Below, one piece after another: positions 1-12,900 of a DNA stretch of 64,000 nt (within the stretch, counting starts at the first letter, position 1; each line of letters starts with the position of its first letter). The notes beneath the pieces are model-generated. The model had not been told where the DNA came from and made no database searches. It was given only the letters and a program-made list of their open reading frames with translations. Position numbers and translations under genes: made by a program. This DNA is from Culex pipiens pallens (taxonomy: Eukaryota > Arthropoda > Insecta > Diptera > Culicidae): NCBI RefSeq assembly GCF_016801865.2, contig NC_068938.1, positions 218,406,827 through 218,470,826 on the forward strand, given 5' to 3'.

Positions 1-2210
1 AATTTTGTCAATTTTGTCAATTTTGTCAATTTTGTCAATTTTGTCAATTTTGTCAATTTTGTCAATTTTGTCAATTTTGTCAATTTTGTCAATTTTGTCA
101 ATTTTGTCAATTTTGTCAATTTTGTCAATTTTGTCAATTTTGTCAATTTTGTCAATTTTGTAAATTTTGTCAATTTTGTCAATTTTGTCAATTTTGTCAA
201 TTTTGTCAATTTTGTCAATTTTGTCAATTTTGTCAATTTTGTCAATTTTGTCAATTTTGTCAATTTTGTCAATTTTGTCAATTTTGTCAATTTTGTCAAT
301 TTTGTCAATTTTGTCAATTTTGTCAATTTTGTCAATTTTGTCAATTTTGTCAATTTTGTCAATTTTGTCAATTGTGTCAATTTTGTCAATTTTGTCAATT
401 TTGTCAATTTTGTCAATTTTGTCAATTTTGTCAATTTTGTCAATTTTGTCAATTTTGTCAATTTTGTCAATTTTGTCAATTTTGTCAATTTTGTCAATTT
501 TGTCAATTTTGTCAATTTTGTCAATTTTGTCAATTTTGTCAATTTTGTCAATTTTGTCAATTTTGTCAATTTTGTCAATTTTGTCAATTTTGTCAATTTT
601 GTCAATTTTGTCAATTTTGTCAATTTTGTCAATTTTGTCAATTGTGTCAATTTTGTCAATTTTGTCAATTTTGTAAATTTTGTCAATTTTGTCAATTTTG
701 TAAATTTTGTCAATTTTGTCAATTTTGTCAATTTTGTCAATTTTGTCAATTTTGTCAATTTTGTCAATTTTGTCAATTTTGTCAATTTTGTCAATTTTGT
801 CAATTTTGTCAATTTTGTCAATTTTGTCAATTTTGTCAATTTTGTCAATTTTGTCAATTTTGTCAATTTTGTCAATTTTGTCAATTTTGTCAATTGTGTC
901 AATTTTGTCAATTTTGTCAATTTTGTAAATTTTGTCAATTTTGTCAATTTTGTCAATTTTGTCAATTTTGTCAATTTTGTCAATTTTGTCAATTTTGTCA
1001 ATTTTGTCAATTTTGTCAATTTTGTCAATTTTGTCAATTTTGTCAATTTTGTCAATTTTGTCAATTTTGTCAATTTTGTCAATTTTGTCAATTTTGTCAA
1101 TTTTGTCAATTTTGTCAATTTTGTCAATTTTGTCAATTTTGTCAATTTTGTCAATTTTGTCAATTTTGTCAATTTTGTCAATTTTGTCAATTTTGTCAAT
1201 TTTGTCAATTTTGTCAATTTTGTCAATTTTGTCAATTTTGTCAATTTTGTCAATTTTGTCAATTTTGTCAGTTTTGTCAGTTTTGTCAATTTTGTCAATT
1301 TTGTCAGTTTTGTCAATTTTGTCAATTTTGTCAATTTTGTCAATTTTGTCAATTTTGTAAATTTTGTAAATTTTGTAAATTTTGTAAATTTTGTAAATTT
1401 TGTAAATTTTGTAAATTTTGTAAACTTTGTAAATTTTGTAAATTTTGTAAATTTTGTAAATTTTGTAAATTTTGTAAATTTTGTAAATTTTGTAAATTTT
1501 GTAAATTTTGTAAATTTTGTAAATTTTGTAAATTTTGTAAATTTTGTCAATTTTGTCAATTTTGTCAATTTTGTCAATTTTGTCAATTTTGTAAATTTTG
1601 TAAATTTTGTCAATTTTGTCATTTTTGTCAATTTTGTCAATTTTGTCAATTTTGTCAATTTTGTCAATTTTGTCAATTTTGTCAATTTTGTCAATTTTGT
1701 CAATTTTGTCAATTTTGTCAATTTTGTCAATTTTGTCAATTTTGTCAATTTTGTCAATTTTGTCAATTTTGTCAATTTTGTCAATTTTGTCAATTTTGTC
1801 AATTTTGTCAATTTTGTCAATTTTGTCAATTTTGTCAATTTTGTCAATTTTGTCAATTTTGTCAATTTTGTCAATTTTGTCAATTTTGTCAATTTTGTCA
1901 ATTTTGTCAATTTTGTCAATTTTGTCAATTTTGTCAATTTTGTCAATTTTGTCAATTTTGTCAATTTTGTCAATTTTGTCAATTTTGTCAATTTTGTCAA
2001 TTTTGTCAATTTTGTCAATTTTGTCAATTTTGTCAATTTTGTAAATTATGTCAATTTTGTCAATTTTGTCAATTTTGTCAATTTTGTCAATTTTGTCAAT
2101 TTTGTCAATTTTGTCAATTTTGTCAATTTTGTCAATTTTGTCAATTTTGTCAATTTTGTCAATTTTTTGTCAATTTTGTAAATTTTTTGTCAATTTTGTC
2201 AATTTTGTCA
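1..2210. repeat. 9-bp satellite array, unit TTTTGTCAA
   Basis: About 245 uninterrupted copies of the 9-mer TTTTGTCAA fill the left edge, so the true array extends beyond the window. Variant blocks occur: TTTTGTAAA dominates about 1357-1545, TTTTGTCAG appears near 1270-1310, and the variant ATTGTGTC recurs at 371, 641 and 893, that is 30 and 28 units apart. The last two variants are followed by the same TAAAT variant pattern, which suggests a 252-bp segmental duplication inside the array. The period is a multiple of three and no forward frame contains a stop, so long Ser-Ile-Leu or Phe-Cys-Gln reading frames arise automatically and are not genes. Confidence 0.97.
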
Positions 2211-2245
2211 ATTTTACAAGTTACAAGTTACAAGTTCAACACTCA
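2160..2245. repeat. Degenerate satellite edge with 7-bp ACAAGTT repeat
   Basis: The 9-mer array breaks down through units lengthened by two or three T residues, then passes into three copies of a 7-mer (ACAAGTT) at about 2215-2236 before unique sequence. This is the kind of border expected from slippage at an array edge. Confidence 0.8.
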
Positions 2246-4100
2246 TGACCTTTTTTTCTTGGAATGGCATGATTATCAATATTACGTTAAAAGCTCCTCT
2301 CAAAAAATTACTTTTCATTTCCAAACTCAATCACCCTCTAATGTAAGCATTCGCCAAATTAAGCCAAACGATTCCTTGAAAACTGCTTCTGCGTTTTTTT
2401 TTGTGCTTAGTCTCTCACTCGACAAAGATTGCAGTAGGAAATTATAATTATAGTAGAGTGCTTCATCCCCCCCCCCTTCTCTTCTCCCCACCCCACACCA
2501 AAACTCAAGATTGCACTCTTTTTCCATAATAGTTTCTCCAAAACAGTTCGAGACGACGACTGCTTCTGCTCTTCGGAAAAGTGGGCCAAGTGGGGCAAAA
2601 TGGTGGAGCAGAAGAGTTTCCCTACACCCCGGGATACATCTTTCGAGCAATTGCGCTTTCACTTTGTTCCATGAATCTCATTTGAATAAGGATGAGCCGC
2701 CTCCTGCCGACCGACTTGGCAAGAACAGTTGACTTGGTCTGGCGAACAGAGAGAGATCGTCGTCTCTTCTTTTTTCTGGACCTTGTTGGAAAAGGTGATG
2801 GGTTGAGGTGGTGGTGGGTTGGATCGGAATCAAGTGAAAGCCATTTTTAATTAAGAGGCCAACATCAGCTTCCATGGCAGGACACATCGTCCTCGCTGGT
2901 CGTTATGTCATCGGGGGAAGGACTTTGTGTTCAGTGCTGCCGGGAGGGAAAAGTTTTTTCGGGGTCTTGTCCCTCAATTTTGCATACTTGGAGTGTGCTT
3001 TTTCTACCCCTCTCCTGAACAAAAGTGTCCAGCTCTGGTTTGATGGAGTTAAGTGAATAAATGAATAATTTAGTGACGCAATTAGACTGAAAATGATGAA
3101 ACTCGGCAAAGGATCGAGACTAAACGGGAATCGATAGCTGGTCGATGATGGTTTTTTGGGGTTGAGGGAGGTACGATTAAGTGGAAAAGTTTTAATTTGA
3201 TTCGTCCCCCTTTTTTAGAGATGAAATGAGTTAGTTTTTTAGAAGGTTAATTAGAGGTCTAGTAAAAACGCAAAATTCTTGAATGATGACCGTTACGTAA
3301 CTCAGAGAAGAATCAATTCACATTGTACTGCAAACAATGTCTAATAATATTGAAAGGTCAAGTTTCCCACATTCTTGCGCCCCCGTTTTTGGACGTTTCA
3401 ATCCCACTCAATAGTCAGAATAAAGTACACCCCCGGTTCCATTTCCTGTATCGACCATAAATTACCCCCTTTCGATATTCATCTCCAAATGGAAAACAAA
3501 TATTTCTTCACGTTCCAACCCACACATCCTGGCCATGCAAATGTCTCTTTCCTTCCCCTTACAATCATCCCACCATGCTACTAGGTCACCTACACCTTAA
3601 GGTGGGGAAAATGGAAAATTTACAGTATAGCAAAGCTGCTCCTCCTTCGAACACATCAGGTCCGGTTCGGGATGATTCACTCTTTTTTCTCCCTATTCTT
3701 CGAAGGTGCACTTTCTTCCAAGAAATAAATTCTTTCTCAGGAGCCATTTATTTCGGATTTACAGCAATAGATTTCAACCACCAACCGAACCAGTGGAGAA
3801 TGGTCGTCGTCGTCGTCTTGAAGAGGGGGAAAGGGCCTTCTTCCTGTTCCAAACTTAAACTTGAGGGAAAACGTACAGATGTGTACTAAAAGGGTACACA
3901 CAATCAGGTGTTTTGTTGATGTTGTTGTTGTTGTTGTTACCTGAAATGGAGAAAAGTGCCGAAGGTGGCTTTTAATGTAGTGTATTGTTAAAGGATTGGC
4001 CCCCAAAAAGGGGAGCTTAGAACCTGGGAGAAAAAGGATGGACGGTATTCTTTCAACAGCATATTCAGCAAAGCTGGAAAAATGCAGCAATATGAAGTAG
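2246..4100. other. Unique GC-richer island, no gene recognised
   Basis: This stretch has mixed base composition, short C, G and T runs, a (GTC)n run at about 3803-3818 and a (GTT)n run at about 3913-3938. Open frames on both strands are short, do not resemble a known protein and show no paired splice signals. It may be regulatory DNA or unique intergenic or intronic sequence. Confidence 0.5.
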
Positions 4101-5178
4101 TAAAGTTAATAAAAATGTTATTGTTTTATTTTAGCTGCCAATTAATTTGCTAGTTCTAATAACATCACTTTTTTAAAGATTTTTATCAAGCTTTCTTTAA
4201 CTCAAAAAATAATTTATTCAAAAATCAGCATAACCAATCTAATTAAGCTAAAAGCTTAAATCAATAATATCAATAATCAATAATCTATCAATAATATTTT
4301 TTTTTAACATTCAATAAAAAAATTGTCAGAAATGGTCACTAATGGTCACTTTTTTAATTCGGATAACAGAAAATTTTTATTGAAAGTCAAACTTTTGTGA
4401 AAATATAGGTTTGGTTTTAACTGTAAATTTGCTATTTGCTGTTCTTATTCACTGAATAAGATTAATTTAAGATTTGGCTATTTGTTTTTGAATAGTCCTT
4501 ATCAATAATAACTACATCTTTGCCAAAGTCACCTAATTGAACATAGGGCTCTCATAAAATTTGATTCGAATAAAAAAAAATCAAATATTAAAATGCATAA
4601 AATTGGCCAATTTCGTACAGAATTACTAAGTTGGGTCTTTTTGTGTAATTAAGTAAAATTCACTTCAGTTTTTTCAAATTTTTCGTTTGATCTGAGAAAT
4701 CTTAGGTATGATTTTTATTTCTGCGAAATGATTAATATTTATATCGTAATTCTTGTAATTTTTTAATTTGGAAAGCATTGCTTCGAAAAGATGAGAAAAT
4801 TTCAAGAAATACCATTATCTAGGCATTGAAAATAAATCATTAGTTTTAGGATGTTGTCTATACAAATAAATGAATATATGTTTCACTGAAAAAAAAATCA
4901 TGTTTAATAGTATTAAATTTATAACAACATCCAGAAAAAAATAAGAAATTAAGAATTTTCTGATCATCCCCATTTTTTTTTTTCATAGAGCAAGGTTGGC
5001 TACATTTCTATTTATTATGATACATTATTAGAAAAAATTACCCTTTATTGAAAAAAAAAATAGTTTATTACAATTATGCTGATCATTCAGATATCTGAAC
5101 AGTACATTTATTTAAAAAATACCAGAAACTTGACTAAATTAATGAATTCGTTCCTAAATAATCCAATCCATGATTCAA
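4101..5178. other. AT-rich tract, nothing recognised
   Basis: The sequence is A/T-rich with many homopolymer runs. I see no open frame of note, no tandem array and no clear terminal inverted repeats. Confidence 0.5.
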
Positions 5179-5182
5179 TTTA

Positions 5183-6064
5183 CAGCAATTCCACTTGAAA
5201 CGAGCCTAAACCGAAAAAAAAGTTCTTCGATCGGGCTCAAAATTTTTCCTGGGGGTTCCTTGGCCAAAATAATTAGACCAGTATTGTTTTGTTTGGCCAT
5301 TAGGGTGACCTAAATTGTGCTAGGGTGTTTCGAAAAATGTCAATTTTCGTCGATTTTCGCAAAACCACTTTTTTCGAAAAATCATATCTCCGCGCCATTT
5401 CATCCGATTTTAGCTGTCTTAGACGCAAAAGAAAGGTGATTAGTTTGGCTATTTGAGAAAGTAGTTAGAAGTTCCAAAAATCTAGCTTAACTATTGAAAA
5501 AGTCGTATGAAAACTTAAAATGGCTTTTTGACCGTGTCTGGACCAAAGAGCCTATGTCTGAAAATATTTTTATCGGATTCCTCGGAAAATTTCACATAAC
5601 ATATCAAAAAATTGGCGATGTCGAACCGTACGTTTCCAAGATATGGTTTTTTGAAAATAAAAACTGAGTTTTTCGACGCGCCACGCGCTGAAACAGAAAA
5701 AATGACGAAATCGGCAAAAAATTAACTTTTTTCACTAAAAAGCGATAACCTATACATGTTAGGGTATCAAAAGTTGCGTATTTTAATTAAATTTTAAGCT
5801 AGGTTTTTGAAACTTCTTACTATTTTTCTCAAATAGCCAAACTAATCACCTTGCTTTGCGTCTAAGACAGCAAAAATCGGATGAAATTTTTGCAAAAATG
5901 ATGAAAATTGCCATTTTTTGAGCCACCCTAGCACGATGTAGGTCACCCTAATGGCCAAACAAAAAATACAGGTCTAATTATTTTAGCCAAGGAACCCCCA
6001 GAAATTTTTGAGCCCGATCGGAGATTTTTTTTTTGGTTTAGGCACTTTTCAAATGGAATTGCTG
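5183..6064. mobile_element. Fold-back MITE, family A copy 1 (TSD TTTA)
   Basis: This 882-bp element begins CAGCAATTCCA and ends TGGAATTGCTG. The flanks carry TTTA on both sides (5179-5182 and 6065-6068), a 4-bp target-site duplication. The inverted similarity continues inward through the 'GGGGTTCCTTGGC / AATTATTAGACC-like' segment and 'GTTTGGCTATTTGAGAAA' to a centre near 5.63 kb, so most of the element is a hairpin. No transposase frame is present. Family A is also at 42663-43884 with the same end structure and a different 4-bp duplication. Confidence 0.88.
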
Positions 6065-6068
6065 TTTA

Positions 6069-6560
6069 ATTGTATTTGGGTAATTCACCGCCACGATCAC
6101 GAATACGAGCTCCAGTATTAAAAACTCCATGACGGAGAGGCGGTACGACCCCTTCCATTGTTGAACATTCAAAAATGATGTGTTTTTTAATAATATGTAG
6201 CCTGAAATGGCGAAGGTTATGAATTCTGGTGTCAAAGGGACTTTTATGTAAAATTTGACATGCATTCTCAGAATTCCAATAAAACGTATTTTTATTTGGG
6301 ACAAAAAATCAAAAATAATTTCAATAATCCTGCCATTTATCGGTACTTTACTGTAAATTTTTTGGCACATGTCATTTTAAGGAAAAAGGAAAAGGTAAAT
6401 CTTTCATATAGAACAAAAAAAATCATTTTAGAATTCCATGGCTTTTGTAACATTGCAGGATTATTATTTTAGAGTGTAACAATGTTCTACAAAGTTGTAC
6501 AGCAAACAATTACAAAAAAAATATATGTTAGCATTAGGGATTTTTTGTGAGTTGGTGGAT
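6069..6560 (-). repeat. Dispersed repeat, family B copy 1
   Basis: Read on the minus strand, this contains the family landmark GGTCGTACCGCC-TCTCCGTCA (about 6131-6155) and the GATTCGTGATC-like segment, preceded by 'TGTCCCTTTGACACCAGAATT', 'TACATTTAA..'-like blocks and 'GAACATTGTTACACTCT'. The same order of blocks occurs at 8548-8915, 37063-38720 and 56536-58010. It is non-coding and probably a non-autonomous element. Its outer limits are approximate. Confidence 0.65.
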
Positions 6561-8540
6561 TACCCATTTGCATTTAAATTTTTAATGTTTAGAGCAGGTT
6601 TTCGTAAAAAAATTGTTTAGTTAACATAGAGTATTTGAATTCTGATTCTTGTTTTTTTTTTTTAAATTAAATTGTTATTCATTTTTAATACATTGACGAT
6701 AAGAGCACTTAGTAGTACAGGCTCTTAACATGATTTACCTCTCAATTTCGACTCCCTAAATTTGCAACACCCATAACTTCTAGTTTCCCCTCTCAACTGC
6801 CTGTAGATTTGAGCAACAAACCCACGCTAGATCACGCGTTCCCGACAAAAAACTCCCCAAATTGTGATTGATTGCCCTAGATTCCCCCACCAAAATGGCC
6901 TCCATTCGTCTCAATAAATTTCAATACCGTTTCTAAATATTTTATCAATTTTCAACCACAAAAAGAGATGCTGCGCTGCAAATTTCAAATCACACTTCAC
7001 CCGGCAGCCTGAAGTGACCTCTTTTCCACAAGTTCCAATCGAAGTGCCGAGCGAGAGAGGCAGAGTGTTTGGTGTGTATCATTACATTAAGTAGGAGTAA
7101 TGCCGTAATAAATATACCGGCGAGGGACGAAGAATCGACAAGCTGAAAAATGGTCCAGCAGCTGCCCTGCGCTCGTTCGTGGTTCGTGGAGGAGAGAAAA
7201 ATCCGCAGCTGGCACCCCACTTGGAAGTGGAGTGTGAAGAGTGTGTCCTTTTTTTTCCTCGGGGGCATTCAGTGAGTGGGTTGACGGGGGAAATGGGGTG
7301 TTGGTGATGCAAAAAAAGGACTTATGTCAGTACTTTTTTCATTAAAGAGGATTTATGGACGTTTTTGGGTGGTTCTGGGGGGGTGGGCGGTTGGTTGGTC
7401 CAACTGGGATTGCAAGGATTCGCAGGAGTCGAAGGAGAGAAGGAAGGGCAAAAGTTTTGGCGCAAATCCGAAACCGATAGCGATGATTCATACGATTTGG
7501 ATCGGTGAGAGTGGTGGAGCGGGAAAGTGGAACAGTAGGAGTTGTTTTGATCTAATAACGGTTTTTTGAATATTTTGTCCAAATATTTGCAACGGTCTTA
7601 TTACTCCAAACAAAAAATCATCGATTTTTTTTTATTATAAATTAATATTACATCAATTTGACCCACAGTGTCTGTGCACTTTTCACCATCGATAGCCGCT
7701 GGGCCGATCGAAGTGGAAATTTATCATAAAACGATTTTTATGTTTATTCTACTTAAGCAGATTTTCCTGTAATACTTGAGCTGCCAACTTGTGTTGGTTT
7801 TTCAACATAAGCCACCGACCGCCGACCGGAGTCGGAAGCAGCGGTAAGCTTATTCCCAAGAAGGGAAAGCTGACTCTTGGAAGCTTTCTCCTTAACCTTC
7901 AAAGTTTTCCACAACCAAAAAAAAAGGACTCGCTTTACAGTATTAGTACGTTCCTACTTTTTTTTTCTCTTCTTCGTAACAAATACTTTAATCCGGATCT
8001 GTCCAAGTGGCAGCAGGGCATCCCAAAGGGATAAACTTTTGCCGCTGGAAAGCTTCCAACTTTTTTCGGGCGCGCAAGTCGAACGCATTTCAATTGCTTA
8101 ATCCTCCAGTTTACGATCGACGGCACCAAAGTGCCACGTGGGTTGGCTTTCCGAGCAATCGATTTCAAGGGCGTCGTCGTCCTCACCAAGGGACGAGAAA
8201 ATTAAATTGCTGTTTGCAGTGTCAGCAGCAGTAGCAAAAAAAGACGAATCCACTGGCTTGACTATCAATTAGTTGGCATCAAAAATAGAGCAGCAGCAGC
8301 AGGAGGAGGACAATTTGAGAATACATTTCCGGGTTGATGATGGGGCAGCAAGGACGTCATCAGCAGGGAGAAAAGAGTGACAATGAAAGCGCAAATCACG
8401 ATTAAATAACTTCCGTCGTCAGCTCTTTTGCAAGACTTTTCCGCCAGGATCGCATCATTGGCGACTAAAGTGTAGACCAGGAAGACAACCGATAACGAGT
8501 TTCATTTGAGTAACACTGAGGCTTGATAGGGGGTTGGGTT
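6561..8540. other. Unique island, no gene recognised
   Basis: An AT-rich shoulder leads into a GC-richer block (about 6990-8530) with GA/CT-rich and CAG-rich stretches (for example 8291-8312). Short open frames exist on both strands but none resembles a known family. A short piece of the family E motif (AAATATTTGCAACGGTCTTA) lies at about 7584-7603. The region is a candidate for regulatory DNA only because it is unique and non-repetitive. Confidence 0.45.
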
Positions 8541-8545
8541 GTGAC

Positions 8546-8915
8546 GGAGGGGCTGTACGACCCCTTCCATTTTTAAACATTCGAAAAAAACGTTTTTTCG
8601 TGTTTTGCTAAAAATTGCAGCCTTGCAGGTTTGAAAAATTGGTGTCAAAGGGATTATAATTTTTTTTAAGACGTGTTATCTTATGGAAAATTTAAAGAAT
8701 CAGTAAGGGTAATTTTTTAATTAATCAGAAAGGTATTTTTTCATTTGAAATATTTTTTTTAAATCTCGTGTTATTTCCAATATTGCAAAAAAAATTTTTG
8801 ACTGTAACAATGTTCTATCATGCTGACAATAACAAAAAAATTGTTGTCTGAACATAAAGGGATTACTCGAAACTATCACGAGTAATCGCGATTTTACGAA
8901 AATAAAGTTTGGAAA
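8546..8915 (-). repeat. Dispersed repeat, family B copy 2
   Basis: This carries TGACGGAGGGGCTGTACGAC (the minus-strand form of the family B landmark), followed by the AATTGGTGTCAAAGGGA block, GTAACAATGTTCTA and the 'TCGCGATTTTACGAAA' block. These are the same blocks in the same order as the copy at 6.1-6.56 kb. It abuts fold-back C at 8916. Confidence 0.65.
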
Positions 8916-9640
8916 TAGTAGTTTATGCAACAAGTTGCAAAAAGAGGATTTTTTTCAGCACGAGTCGTACATTTATCCAACGAGGTTCACCGAGTTGGAT
9001 AAATACGAAGAGTGCTGAAAAAATCAAGCTTTGCAACAAGTTCCATACAACATTTTTTGCAATTCCGAAAAACACCCATTGAGTGAAATTTTAAGTCAAA
9101 TTTTCATGTATTTTGTCAATAAATCGTTTAAATCAAAAAAATGTTGAAAAGTGTTACTTTTCGAAACAAGTGCTGAAAAGTTCAACTTTTCAGCACCCAT
9201 TTCAGTGCTGAAAAGTAGAACTTTGCAGCATTTATTTTGAAATGTGTTGCTATTCGATTCTGTTATTTGCGGTACAGAAAAGTAGGCTATTTCGTCGTTC
9301 AAGAATGACAGGAAAAGTAAGCAGTTTCACGACGGAATTGCAAAAAAGATATTTTTGCAATTCCGTCGTGAAACTTCTCACTTTTCCTGTCATTCTCGAG
9401 CGACGAAACGGCCTACTTTGCTCTACCAAAAATAACAGAATGGAAAATTAATACAGTGCCGAATAGTTTTACTTTTCAACACTGAAATAGGTGCTGAAAA
9501 GTTAAACTTTTCAGCACTGGTATTGAAAAGTAACATTTTTCAATATTGTTTTGTTTTGAACGGTGATTTTCTTTAACACATGGATGTTTGACATAAATTC
9601 CATTCAAAAATTGTCTTATGGAATTGTAAAATTAGTGTAA
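8916..9640. mobile_element. Fold-back element, family C copy 1 (right end incomplete)
   Basis: The left terminus is TAGTAGTTTATGCAACAAGT, whose complement ends the copy at 53980-54406. Two hairpins are visible. One is formed by the 'TTTTTTCAGCAC ... GTGCTGAAAAAA' pair at 8950-9024. The other is a long internal palindrome centred at about 9355, where GTTTCACGACGGAATTGCAA is followed by its complement. Several further copies of 'AGTGCTGAAAAGT' lie in both orientations. No coding frame is seen. Confidence 0.75.
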
Positions 9641-11540
9641 GCAATTCGTTGCTTTTTTATTTTTTTGTTGTTCCTAACTTAAACCTTTTTTTTAATTTTT
9701 TGGACATTGGAAATTTTCATGATTTGTCTCAAACGTTATGAAATATTTTTCATTTGTTTACTAATAAATAAAAAAAATGGTCAAACATTTAAATCTTTAA
9801 TAGTTAATCTATTTTAGTTTTCCGAGTATCTAGTTAAAAGCAACTTCTAAGAAAAAAAAAAATGCGAAAATTTATGCTGCCCATTTTAATGTGTTTTCAT
9901 GTTTTTATCATATTTTTTTTTTGACAATTCAGAATCGGGTATCAATAGGTTAATATTTATCAAGTTAGCTCAAAATTGGCACAGATATTTAAAATAGCTC
10001 ATAAAAAACTCTTTTCTGCCTAGTTTTTTTTCTGAGCACCCTACAAAAAAGTTATAATAATCATGGTTATAGTGCTACGAGGAGTGCGGGCAGATTTTGT
10101 GCAGATAAAAAAGTATGATATGACCTTAAATTAACAACTTTCTATGAGCAATTACACTTAACACTTCGAAAACCCTTCTACTTTCAAACTTTTAATCTAC
10201 CAAAATTCCACGATTTTACGTAAAAAAAAGTGCTTCGATTTGGCTTAAATTTTTGCTAGAAAATAAGAACACGGTAACATAAATACCAGATTTATTCATT
10301 TGACTTTTCATCACAAAAAGTTAAATTCCAGAAACATGCAATTTGAAATTTTCAATATTGAATAGGTTGTCAAACAAACTTCAAAAATCTTTTTTAAGAT
10401 GCAAAATTAAATTTGCAATCAAATCGGCTTAAAACTTTTTTTTTTGCTCAAGTTAGGTAGATGTGAGAAATTTTTTTTCAGTGTGATTTAATTACCGGTC
10501 TTGTTTCAGCAAGAAATATAATTGGAAAAGATTGTTTTTTGTGAAATTTTCTGTAAATTTAATTTAAAATTATTTCGAATTTCAGTAATCTTATATCCAT
10601 CGATTGAAAATATCTAAGAAAAGTGTTTTTAGCCCTTTGGGAAGGTTATTTTTGGTTGTTAATTTCAAAATTATTTTTATAGAAAATAGCAAAAAATTTC
10701 ACAAAGGTTATTTTTTAACATTGAAATTTGAACCAACAGTTTCCGTGATATTGTGAGTTAAAAATTTGAGCTGATTAGATGGCACTGAGAAAAATAAATA
10801 TTCCACCAAGCGTTGAGAGTCAAAAATTTATTTTGGAAATTTTGTTTGACAATTTTTTAGATTTTTTTTGCATAAATCACCATTTAAATAAAATACTGAA
10901 TTTTCATCTTGCTGAACTTAAGCGCAAAAGATGCCTTTTTCATCCTTAACACCTATGAAAAAATCTTAAATTATTGAATATGATATTCGGGAACCACATT
11001 TTTAGCAAAAAAAAAAAAAAAACAAACAAAGAAATATGGGAATATTTTTTTCCCTTCCAAACTAGAACTTCCAATCATAACATATAACACCAAATTGATC
11101 AGAAAATCGTATATCAAGGTACAGATTTTCAAATATTCACATGACCATTTTGTATGACCTGTCCGTTAAATTGTATAAAGCCTTGTATGGAAAAACGAAT
11201 AATGCAATATGGCTTCTTTTGGACAAGGGGAATGCACAGAGTCATTCAAGTACCAAAAAAAAATTAAAAACTCAAATAAATGCGTCCTCAAAAAAAAAAA
11301 AAAAACTCAGTCCTGATTTGAGATCTGAGAAAATATTTGTTTTTGATTTTCTCACTGTTTTTCCTAATAGTAGTAGAACAGATGTCTCATCTTTTACTAT
11401 GAGTTATTGAAATCAATAATCTTTTATTTTCTGAAACAAATATCAGTTTCAATTATTTTTTTGCTGTACACCAAAAAACCGTTAACAATACTCACTATTG
11501 TGTAATGTTGTATTGTTGTCTTCCTCGATGTACTAATTGA
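9641..11540. other. AT-rich tract, nothing recognised
   Basis: The tract is A/T-rich with poly-A and poly-T runs and short frames only. I see no tandem array and no paired termini. Confidence 0.5.
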
Positions 11541-12900
11541 AACCAGAGGGGAGGCAATTCTTCCTCCCATTTTGTTGTGCTTCCTCTATTCGGCTGTGTT
11601 AAAAATACCAACCAGGAAGTGACTCATTCAGAGCATCGTCATCATCCTGAACATTTCAGCCGAAGGACGATGAGCCGCGTGCTCATGCTGATTGCCGGCT
11701 CCATTCGCCGGTACAAATTTAGCTCCAAGGACACAGGCAACAACATAAAATTGATGCCAAGGATGACGACGATGACTATCAATCTTGCTCTGCTTTTGCG
11801 CTTCCTTCAGCGGTGCCGGAAAGGACCACGGTAATATCGTTTCCATTTCCGATTACTGAGGATCTTCCGTGCCGTGCCGAGTTGGCGGTGTGCTGGTTGC
11901 ATCCGAAAAGAGCAAATCAGTTGCGCCGGAGCCGGGGCTTGGAGGAAACTGATTATCCCTTTTTTTGGGTTCTACGCAATCTTGGAGGATCTTGCTCTCG
12001 GAAATGGCCACTTGAGGGGAAGTGAATTTCTCGGTTGATGCTGGCAAACGGAATTCAAATGACCTTGATTAAGGGGACTGCTTGAAGTTGGTTGAATTTA
12101 TTCCGGGAATTTTAAAGAAAGCACAAACACATTTGAAACATGCAATTATATAGAAATGGAAAAAATCTTATCAAAAAATGCGATAACTTCAACTCTCATC
12201 ACGGCACAGCACCAAATTACCCTCGAAAGCAACACACACAGTCGAATAAAATTCTTAGTGGGTGACTTGGGGACATTTAAACTTTCCTACTGCTTTTAAC
12301 CTCGGTATCAAAGCCGGCCCGGCTCGTTTGTTCCTCGTTTGGCCTCTGCCTCTATGTGGCCAGGGCACGTGATTTGGCCGGGAACTGTCCCCACCCCCTC
12401 TCCCCATTTTTCCACCCATTTTGTCACGGTTCCCCACGTAATCTTTGTTGCCTGTTTTTCCTTTTTTTATTTTGCTTTATTATAGTCGTACTTTTTCCGT
12501 ACTTTAAAAGTTTGCACACACACACACACAAACACACACATTCCCAAAAGAAAAGCTCGCACGGATTTGAAACAGTGATTTTCCACCAGAGAGGAGGAGG
12601 AGATTGTGTGGTGACTGGGTTGGGGTAAACCTGGACGAAAAGGGACACGGAAAACTAGGCTAGCAGGACCTGCTAGAGAAGCCACTCGCTCTATAGGACC
12701 TGCTGGGGAGCTGTTGAAGCCAAGTTAACGAGTTTATCGCTCTTCTTGAAAGCCGTTTTAATTGCTTTTTCTTTTTTCTTTTTTTGCTAGCTTGGTTGTG
12801 GTGACTCCCTGCTGACATATATTTAGTTTAGTTTAGTTTAGTTTTGAGTCGAGTTTAAAGGTTGACTGCTGCAGTGAGAGAAAGTTGTGGCAGGACCTTT
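11541..12900. other. Unique GC-richer island with CA repeat, no gene recognised
   Basis: The composition is mixed, with several short open frames that shadow each other on both strands. A (CA)n run interrupted once lies at about 12514-12540. (TTTAG)n copies occur at 12823-12843, and 'AGGACCTGCT' is duplicated 37 bp apart (12664 and 12701). Nothing resembles a known protein. Confidence 0.45.

Noticed and set aside
167..2447. Long open frames of Ser-Ile-Leu or Phe-Cys-Gln repeats
   Set aside because: They come from the 9-bp satellite, whose period is a multiple of three and whose unit has no stop in the forward frames. No gene context or proper start supports them.
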